A DNA stretch of 64,000 bases, from the NCBI RefSeq assembly GCF_014268785.2, contig NZ_JABWRD020000003.1:434001-498000 (forward strand). The letters run 5' to 3'. Positions within the stretch are counted from its first letter, which is position 1, and the number at the start of each line of letters is the position of its first letter. Of this stretch, positions 58,577 through 64,000 are shown piece after piece. The notes under the pieces are model-generated. The model ran no database searches and was not told the origin of the DNA. It saw nothing but the letters and a program-made list of their open reading frames with translations. The stretch is from Pseudomonas shirazensis (lineage in GTDB: Bacteria; Pseudomonadota; Gammaproteobacteria; Pseudomonadales; Pseudomonadaceae). The position numbers and the translations under genes were made by a program.

Positions 58577-58999
58577 ATGAAGAAGCAAAACGACATCACT
58601 GCCGAAGAACTGGTCGAAGTGGCCAAGGAAGCGCTGGGAGAGGTCAAGGCCCTGGATATCCAGGTGATCGACGTGCGTGACAAGCACAGCCTGACCGACT
58701 ACATGATCATCGCTACCGGTACCTCCAATCGCCAAATCAACGCGATGCTGGACAAGGTTCGCGAGCTGGTCAAAGCCAAGGGCGTCATGCCGCTGGGCGA
58801 AGAAGGCAAAGGCGAAAGCGATTGGGTGCTGCTCGACCTGAACGACGTCATCGTGCACATGATGACCGCCGCTGCGCGTCAGTTCTACGACCTCGAGCGC
58901 CTGTGGATGGGTGCCGAGCAGAGCCGTGCTGCCGATGGCAAGCACCACAGCTCCGAGAACGGCGCCAACGAGTATTTCGACAAGCTCAACAAGCAATAA
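58577..58999 (+). CDS. rsfS: Ribosome silencing factor RsfS
   Basis: A 140-aa protein binding ribosomal protein L14 and blocking subunit joining in starvation. DIQVIDVRDKHSLTDYMIIATGTSNRQINAM and GESDWVLLDLNDVIVHMMTAAARQFYDLERLW are the family core. Ten bases before rlmH, the usual pair. The 46-base gap after nadD holds a short GGCGCC inverted repeat. Confidence 0.96.
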   Translation: MKKQNDITAEELVEVAKEALGEVKALDIQVIDVRDKHSLTDYMIIATGTSNRQINAMLDKVRELVKAKGVMPLGEEGKGESDWVLLDLNDVIVHMMTAAARQFYDLERLWMGAEQSRAADGKHHSSENGANEYFDKLNKQ

Positions 59000-59008
59000 G
59001 GAAGCGCC

Positions 59009-59476
59009 GTGCGTCTGCGATTGATCGCGGTCGGCTCGCGCATGCCCAAGTGGGTCGAGGAAGGCTGGCATGAATATGCCAAGCGCCTCCCTGCTGAGTT
59101 GCCGCTCGAGCTGGTGGAAATCCCGCTGAACACCCGGGGCAAGAACGCCGACGTGGCTCGCCTGATCCGTCAGGAGGGGGAGGCCATGCTGGCCAAGGTT
59201 CAGCCCGGCGAACGCATCGTCACCCTCGAAGTCCACGGCAAACCGTGGAGCACCGAGCAGTTGGCGGTCGAGCTGGATCGCTGGCGCCTGGATGCGCGGA
59301 CGGTGAATTTGATGGTGGGTGGGCCGGAAGGCCTGGCGCCTGAGGTGTGTGCGCGCAGCGAACAGCGCTGGTCGCTGTCGCCGCTGACCTTGCCGCACCC
59401 GTTGGTAAGGATACTGATCGGCGAACAGATCTACCGCGCCTGGACTGTGTTGTCCGGGCATCCCTACCACAAATGA
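59009..59476 (+). CDS. rlmH: 23S rRNA pseudouridine-1915 N3-methyltransferase RlmH
   Basis: A 155-aa SPOUT methyltransferase. MRLRLIAVGSRMPKWVEEGW, LMVGGPEGLAPEV and the C-terminal knot LTLPHPLVRILIGEQIYRAWTVLSGHPYHK are signatures. GTG start with AAGG upstream. Seventeen bases separate it from mrdA. Confidence 0.97.
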   Translation: MRLRLIAVGSRMPKWVEEGWHEYAKRLPAELPLELVEIPLNTRGKNADVARLIRQEGEAMLAKVQPGERIVTLEVHGKPWSTEQLAVELDRWRLDARTVNLMVGGPEGLAPEVCARSEQRWSLSPLTLPHPLVRILIGEQIYRAWTVLSGHPYHK

Positions 59477-59493
59477 GCCTGTAAGCCCGCCCG

Positions 59494-61383
59494 ATGTCGC
59501 AGCCGATCCGCCTCAAAGACCACGAGAAAGACGCCCGTCTGGTGCGCAACCGCGTCGTGGTCGGCGCTGTGGCGATCATGTTGTTGGTGTGCGTGCTGAT
59601 TGCTCGGCTGTACTACCTGCAGGTCATCCAGTACGACTATCACTCGACGCTGTCGGAGAACAACCGGGTGCATGTGCAGCCGATCCCGCCGACCCGCGGG
59701 CTGATCTTCGACCGCAACGGTGTGATCATCGCCGACAACCGGCCCAGCTTCAGCCTGACCATGACCCGCGAACGCGCCGGCAAATGGCCAGAGGTGCTGG
59801 ACGCCATCGTCGAGGTGCTGGGGCTCACAGCGGACGACCGTGCCCTGTTCGAGAAGCGCATGAAGCAGGGCCGGCGGCCATTCGAGCCCGTGCCGATCCT
59901 GTTCGAGCTCAGCGAAGACCAGATCGCCCGGATCGCGGTCAACCAGTTCCGTTTGCCGGGCGTGGAAGTGGCCGCGCAGCTGGTCAGGCATTATCCGCAG
60001 GGTGCGCACTTTGCCCACTCGGTCGGCTATGTCGGGCGGATCAACGAGAAAGAGCTGAAGACCCTTGATCCGGTCAACTACAGCGGTACCCACCATATCG
60101 GCAAGACCGGCGTCGAGCGCTTCTATGAAGATGCCCTGCACGGTCAGGTCGGTTACGAGGAGGTCGAGACCAACGCCCGCGGCCGCGTGTTGCGCGTGCT
60201 CAAGCGGACCGACCCGATCCCCGGCAAGGACATCGTGCTGGGCCTGGACATCAAGCTGCAGGAAGCCGCCGAGTTGGCTCTGGGTGGGCGGCGTGGCGCG
60301 ATCGTGGCGCTTGACCCGCGCTCGGGTGAGGTACTGGCGATGGTCAGCCAGCCAAGCTTCGACCCCAACCTGTTCGTCACCGGCATTGGCTTTCAGGCCT
60401 ACGCCGACCTGCGCGATTCGATCGACCGGCCGCTGTTCAACCGGGTCCTGCGCGGGCTGTATCCACCAGGTTCGACGATCAAGCCCGCAGTGGCCATCGC
60501 CGGCCTCGACAGCGGTGTAGTGACGGCCGGCAGCCGGGTGTTCGACCCGGGCTATTACCAGTTGCCCAACTACGACCACAAATATCGGAACTGGAACCGC
60601 ACCGGTGACGGCTGGGTTGATCTTGACCTGGCGATCATGCGTTCCAACGACACCTACTTCTACGATCTTGCGCACAAGATGGGCATCGATCGCCTGTCGA
60701 CCTACATGAACAAGTTCGGCCTCGGCCAGCGCGTGTCGCTGGACATGTTCGAGGAGTCCTCCGGGTTGATGCCGACCCGTCAGTGGAAGCGCGCCACCCG
60801 CCGCCAGGCGTGGTTCCCGGGCGAAACGCTGATCCTCGGCATCGGCCAGGGCTACATGCAGACCACGCCGTTGCAGATGGCCCAGGCTACCGCGCTGATC
60901 GCCAGCAAGGGCAAGTGGTTCCGCCCGCATCTGGCCAAGACCATCGAGGGCCAGCCGCCGGTCGACGAAAACCCGATCGAGGACATCGTCCTGCGTGACC
61001 CGTCCGATTGGGCCAAGGTCACCCACGGCATGGAGCAGGTGATGCACAACGCCCGCGGCACCGCCCGCGCGGCTGCCACCGGCGCGCAGTACCGCATCGC
61101 CGGCAAGAGCGGTACTGCTCAGGTGGTCGCGATCAAGCAGGGCGAGAAGTATGACCGCAACAAAGTCCAGGAGCGTCACCGTGACCACGCCCTGTTCGTC
61201 GGTTTCGCCCCGGCTGACGATCCGAAGATTGTCGTCTCGGTGATGATCGAGAACGGCGAGGCTGGTGGCCGCGTGGCGGCGCCGGTGATGCGCCAGATCA
61301 TGGACGCCTGGCTGCTCGACGCCAACGGCCAGTTGAAAACCGAGTTCGCTCCCGCCACCGTCGCTCAGGAAAAGGCCCAGTGA
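59494..61383 (+). CDS. mrdA: Penicillin-binding protein 2 (elongasome transpeptidase)
   Basis: A 629-aa class B PBP. One N-terminal helix (VVGAVAIMLLVCVLIARLYYL, about 27-47), a dimerisation/pedestal region, and a transpeptidase domain with STIK (about 327), SND (about 384) and KSGTAQ (about 537). It crosslinks side-wall peptidoglycan with RodA. The stop overlaps the rodA GTG by four bases. Confidence 0.97.
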   Translation: MSQPIRLKDHEKDARLVRNRVVVGAVAIMLLVCVLIARLYYLQVIQYDYHSTLSENNRVHVQPIPPTRGLIFDRNGVIIADNRPSFSLTMTRERAGKWPEVLDAIVEVLGLTADDRALFEKRMKQGRRPFEPVPILFELSEDQIARIAVNQFRLPGVEVAAQLVRHYPQGAHFAHSVGYVGRINEKELKTLDPVNYSGTHHIGKTGVERFYEDALHGQVGYEEVETNARGRVLRVLKRTDPIPGKDIVLGLDIKLQEAAELALGGRRGAIVALDPRSGEVLAMVSQPSFDPNLFVTGIGFQAYADLRDSIDRPLFNRVLRGLYPPGSTIKPAVAIAGLDSGVVTAGSRVFDPGYYQLPNYDHKYRNWNRTGDGWVDLDLAIMRSNDTYFYDLAHKMGIDRLSTYMNKFGLGQRVSLDMFEESSGLMPTRQWKRATRRQAWFPGETLILGIGQGYMQTTPLQMAQATALIASKGKWFRPHLAKTIEGQPPVDENPIEDIVLRDPSDWAKVTHGMEQVMHNARGTARAAATGAQYRIAGKSGTAQVVAIKQGEKYDRNKVQERHRDHALFVGFAPADDPKIVVSVMIENGEAGGRVAAPVMRQIMDAWLLDANGQLKTEFAPATVAQEKAQ

Positions 61384-62525
61384 TTAACAATTTTGATCGC
61401 ATGCTCTCCAGTGAAGACGTCATGCGTCGGCGTGCGAGCTTTCTTCAGCGCATCCACATCGACGGCCCACTGCTGATCATTCTGCTGACCCTCGCCGCCG
61501 GCAGCCTGTTCGTGCTGTATTCGGCCAGCGGCAAGAACTGGGACCTGCTGAGCAAGCAGGCGACCTCGTTCGGCATCGGCCTGGTCTCGATGTTCATCAT
61601 TGCCCAGCTCGAGCCACGCTTCATGGCCCGCTGGGTGCCGCTGGCGTACCTGACCGGGGTGTTGCTGCTGGTGGTGGTCGACGTCATGGGTCACAACGCC
61701 ATGGGCGCCACGCGCTGGATCAACATCCCCGGGGTGATCCGCTTCCAGCCTTCGGAATTCATGAAGATCATCATGCCGGCAACCCTGGCCTGGTACCTGT
61801 CCAAGCGCACCTTGCCGCCTGATCTCAAGCATGTGGCGATCAGCCTGGTGCTGATCGGCGTGCCGTTCATTCTTATCGTGCGCCAGCCGGACCTGGGTAC
61901 TGCGCTGCTGATTCTGGCTTCCGGCGCGTTCGTGCTGTTCATGGGTGGCCTGCGCTGGCGCTGGATCATCAGTGTGATCGCTGCGGCAGTGCCGGTGGCG
62001 GTGGCGATGTGGTTCTTTGTCATGCACGACTACCAGAAGCAGCGTGTGCTGACCTTCCTCGATCCGGAGAGCGACCCGCTCGGCACCGGCTGGAACATCA
62101 TCCAGTCCAAGGCCGCGATCGGCTCTGGCGGGGTATTCGGCAAGGGCTGGTTGCTCGGTACGCAGTCGCCCCTGGACTTTTTGCCGGAGAGCCACACCGA
62201 CTTCATCATCGCCGTGCTCGGCGAGGAATTCGGCCTGGTCGGCATCTGCATGCTGCTGATCGTTTATCTGCTGTTGATCGGCCGCGGCCTGGTCATCACC
62301 GCGCAGGCGCAGACCCTGTTCGGCAAGCTGCTCGCGGGCAGCCTGACGATGACCTTCTTTGTTTATGTGTTTGTCAATATTGGTATGGTCAGTGGCTTGC
62401 TCCCGGTGGTGGGGGTGCCGCTGCCCTTCATTAGCTATGGCGGAACTTCGTTGGTGACGCTGCTGTCAGCGTTTGGCGTTCTGATGTCGATCCACACCCA
62501 CCGCAAATGGATCGCGCAAGTTTGA
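61380..62525 (+). CDS. rodA: Rod-shape SEDS glycosyltransferase RodA
   Basis: A 381-aa SEDS-family peptidoglycan polymerase with about 10 helices. ATRWINIPGVIRFQPSEFMKI, VRQPDLGTALLILASG, LPESHTDFIIAVLGEEFG and GVPLPFISYGGTSLV are diagnostic. GTG start overlapping mrdA; forms the elongasome core with PBP2. Confidence 0.97.
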   Translation: MINNFDRMLSSEDVMRRRASFLQRIHIDGPLLIILLTLAAGSLFVLYSASGKNWDLLSKQATSFGIGLVSMFIIAQLEPRFMARWVPLAYLTGVLLLVVVDVMGHNAMGATRWINIPGVIRFQPSEFMKIIMPATLAWYLSKRTLPPDLKHVAISLVLIGVPFILIVRQPDLGTALLILASGAFVLFMGGLRWRWIISVIAAAVPVAVAMWFFVMHDYQKQRVLTFLDPESDPLGTGWNIIQSKAAIGSGGVFGKGWLLGTQSPLDFLPESHTDFIIAVLGEEFGLVGICMLLIVYLLLIGRGLVITAQAQTLFGKLLAGSLTMTFFVYVFVNIGMVSGLLPVVGVPLPFISYGGTSLVTLLSAFGVLMSIHTHRKWIAQV

Positions 62526-62542
62526 ATAAGGTGAACAATTTC

Positions 62543-63553
62543 ATGCAAGCAGTGCGTAGCTGGGCGGCCCGTTGGGCGCCGTGGATCGGCGCAATGGGCC
62601 TGCTCGGCGCAGTCCAGCAGGCCAGTGCCGGCGACTACGACGGCTCGCCGCAGGTGGCCGAGTTTGTCGGCGAGATGACCCGCGACCACGGCTTTGCCGG
62701 CGAACAGCTGATGGGCGTGTTCCGCGAGGTGCAGCGCAAGCAGTCGATTCTTGACGCGATTTCGCGTCCGGCGGAGCGGGTCAAGCCGTGGAAAGAATAC
62801 CGGCCGATGTTCCTCACCGAGGCGCGCATCGCCCGCGGTGTCGACTTCTGGCGCCAGCACGAGGCAACCCTGGCGCGTGCCGAGCAGGAATACGGCGTAC
62901 CGGCCCAGGTGATCGTGGCGATCATTGGCGTGGAAACCTTCTTTGGTCGCAACACCGGCAACTACCGGGTGATCGATGCCCTGTCGACGCTGGGTTTCGA
63001 CTACCCGCCGCGGGCTGAATTCTTCCGCAAGGAGCTGCGCGAGTACCTGCTGCTGGCCCGTGAAGAACAGCTCGACCCGCTGACCCTGAAAGGCTCGTAT
63101 GCCGGCGCCATGGGCCTGCCGCAATTTATGCCGAGCAGCTTTCGCGCCTACGCAGTGGACTTCGACGGTGACGGCCATATCAATATCTGGAACAACCCGG
63201 ATGACGCCATCGGCAGTGTCGCCAGCTACTTCAAGCGCCACGGCTGGGTTGCCGGCGAGGGCGTGGTCAGCCGCGCTCAGGTGCGCGGCGAGCGTGCCGA
63301 CGAAGGCCTGACCAGCGGCATCGAGCCGGTCAAGACCGTCGCCGAATTGCGCGCATTGGGCTGGTCGAGCAATGATGCGCTGCGCGATGATCTGCCGGTC
63401 ACCGCCTTCAAACTGGAAGGCGACAACGGCCCTGAATACTGGATGGGCCAGAAGAACTTTTATGCGATCACGCGTTACAACCGCAGTGTGATGTACGCCA
63501 TGGCCGTGCATCAGCTTTCGCAACAGCTGGTCATTGCACGGGGCGTCAAGTAA
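62543..63553 (+). CDS. mltB: Membrane-bound lytic transglycosylase B
   Basis: A 336-aa lytic transglycosylase. Signal segment to about residue 30 (QQASAGD; no lipobox Cys visible), then the catalytic Glu in IIGVETFFGRNTGNYR and YAGAMGLPQFMPSSFRAYAVDFDGDGHINIW. I start at ATG 62543 with AAGGTGA eight bases upstream; GTG 62531 is an alternative. Stop overlaps rlpA (TAATG). Confidence 0.93.
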   Translation: MQAVRSWAARWAPWIGAMGLLGAVQQASAGDYDGSPQVAEFVGEMTRDHGFAGEQLMGVFREVQRKQSILDAISRPAERVKPWKEYRPMFLTEARIARGVDFWRQHEATLARAEQEYGVPAQVIVAIIGVETFFGRNTGNYRVIDALSTLGFDYPPRAEFFRKELREYLLLAREEQLDPLTLKGSYAGAMGLPQFMPSSFRAYAVDFDGDGHINIWNNPDDAIGSVASYFKRHGWVAGEGVVSRAQVRGERADEGLTSGIEPVKTVAELRALGWSSNDALRDDLPVTAFKLEGDNGPEYWMGQKNFYAITRYNRSVMYAMAVHQLSQQLVIARGVK

Positions 63554-64000
63554 TGCGCGGATTGTTTACTACTCATTCCTTCAAACTGCTGACCTGCATC
63601 GCCGTCAGTGCGGTCCTGGTCAGCTGCTCATCGAGCCGGCCTGCACCCAAGAGCAGCGGTGCGGGGGGCAACGTCATCCGCTCGCAGCCGGGCCTGGACA
63701 TCAACCGCGCGCATAAAGACGGCGCGCCATGGTGGGATGTCGACGTCAACAAGATCCCCGACGCCACCCCGACCGTGCACACCGGCAACTACAAGGCCAA
63801 CCCGTACACGGTGCTGGGCAAGACTTATTACCCGATCCAGGAATCGCGCAACTACCGTGCCGAGGGTACTGCCTCGTGGTACGGCACCAAGTTCCACGGT
63901 CAGAACACCGCCAACGGCGAGGTCTATGACCTGTACGGCATGAGCGCGGCGCACAAGACCCTGCCGTTGCCGGCCTACGTCAAGGTGACCAACCTCGACA
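63553..64000 (+). CDS. rlpA: Rare lipoprotein A, septal lytic transglycosylase (cut by window end)
   Basis: About 149 residues are visible. Signal peptide with lipobox VSCS-type (LVSC, Cys26), a linker, then the start of the double-psi beta-barrel: GTASWYGTKFHGQNTANGEVYDLYGMSAAHKTLPLPAYVKVTNL. RlpA cleaves denuded glycan strands at septa. The barrel end and C-terminal SPOR domain lie beyond the window. Confidence 0.95.
   Translation, partial: MRGLFTTHSFKLLTCIAVSAVLVSCSSSRPAPKSSGAGGNVIRSQPGLDINRAHKDGAPWWDVDVNKIPDATPTVHTGNYKANPYTVLGKTYYPIQESRNYRAEGTASWYGTKFHGQNTANGEVYDLYGMSAAHKTLPLPAYVKVTNLD

Noticed and set aside
59464..61188. Minus-strand reading frame of 574 codons over mrdA
   Set aside because: Antisense to PBP2, which has all catalytic motifs in order.

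Overview
The window is a 64 kb stretch of a high-GC gammaproteobacterial chromosome, almost certainly a member of the Pseudomonas putida group. This rests on the protein sequences (OprG, Dxs, the EutBC/ExaC set, the split RibA/RibBA pair), on a putida-type REP palindrome, and on gene order that, from memory, matches P. putida: nrdR-ribD-ribE-ribBA-ribH-nusB-thiL-pgpA, dxs-ispA-xseB, eutBC next to an aldehyde dehydrogenase, mpl-ubiX, and proA-nadD-rsfS-rlmH-mrdA-rodA-mltB-rlpA. No rRNA, tRNA, prophage or CRISPR array was seen. Genes are densely packed with many 1-4 base start/stop overlaps, and most intergenic gaps hold a recognisable terminator or promoter.

Layout. 1-5.6 kb: the end of an alanine-type Na+ symporter gene, an XRE regulator, an alpha/beta hydrolase, and an RmlD-like/epimerase pair. 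5.1-6.9 kb: a divergent HxlR regulator and MFS exporter sharing two 19-bp operators. 6.9-10.8 kb: oprG with an ANR-type promoter, then a DUF2796-ABC transporter-DUF3299 operon with a possible Zur site. 11.3-12.6 kb: an IS110-family element sitting exactly at the centre of a 52-bp REP palindrome, with a structured 5' noncoding region that looks like a bridge RNA carrying the REP sequence as its guide. 12.6-14.7 kb: cnoX, a methyltransferase gene broken by an amber codon, and a lipoprotein. 14.8-20.7 kb: nrdR and the riboflavin/nusB/thiL/pgpA operon. 20.8-28.5 kb: ribA, a B12 uptake pair (btuF, btuB), and dxs-ispA-xseB for isoprenoids.

28.7-32.5 kb: an MBOAT acyltransferase with two SGNH proteins, a likely polymer O-acetylation cassette. 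32.5-33.4 kb: a stand-alone ribB under an FMN riboswitch. 33.5-36.4 kb: a more accessory stretch with an orphan zeta-toxin-like kinase, an esterase, a candidate small RNA and a non-cleaving S24-type repressor. 36.6-39.4 kb: ppa, mtfA, a DedA protein and a GNAT acetyltransferase. 39.5-47.1 kb: an ethanolamine catabolic island (eutBC, permease, acetaldehyde dehydrogenase) facing a sigma-54 enhancer-binding activator, with visible -24/-12 promoters and paired dyad enhancer sites.

47.1-56.3 kb: mpl, ubiX, small lipoproteins, a MORN-repeat/C13-peptidase lipoprotein, a MaoC hydratase, an LrgA/LrgB pair, a LON-N protein, a DedA-PAP2 fusion and a 3-methyladenine glycosylase. 56.6-64 kb: the proA-nadD-rsfS-rlmH-mrdA-rodA-mltB-rlpA cell-wall elongation cluster, cut by the window end.

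The parts connect metabolically. Ethanolamine ammonia-lyase needs adenosylcobalamin and the window also carries B12 uptake genes. Riboflavin genes appear three times, with only the stand-alone ribB under flavin feedback. The most novel signal is the IS110 element with its putative guide RNA matching the REP site it occupies.
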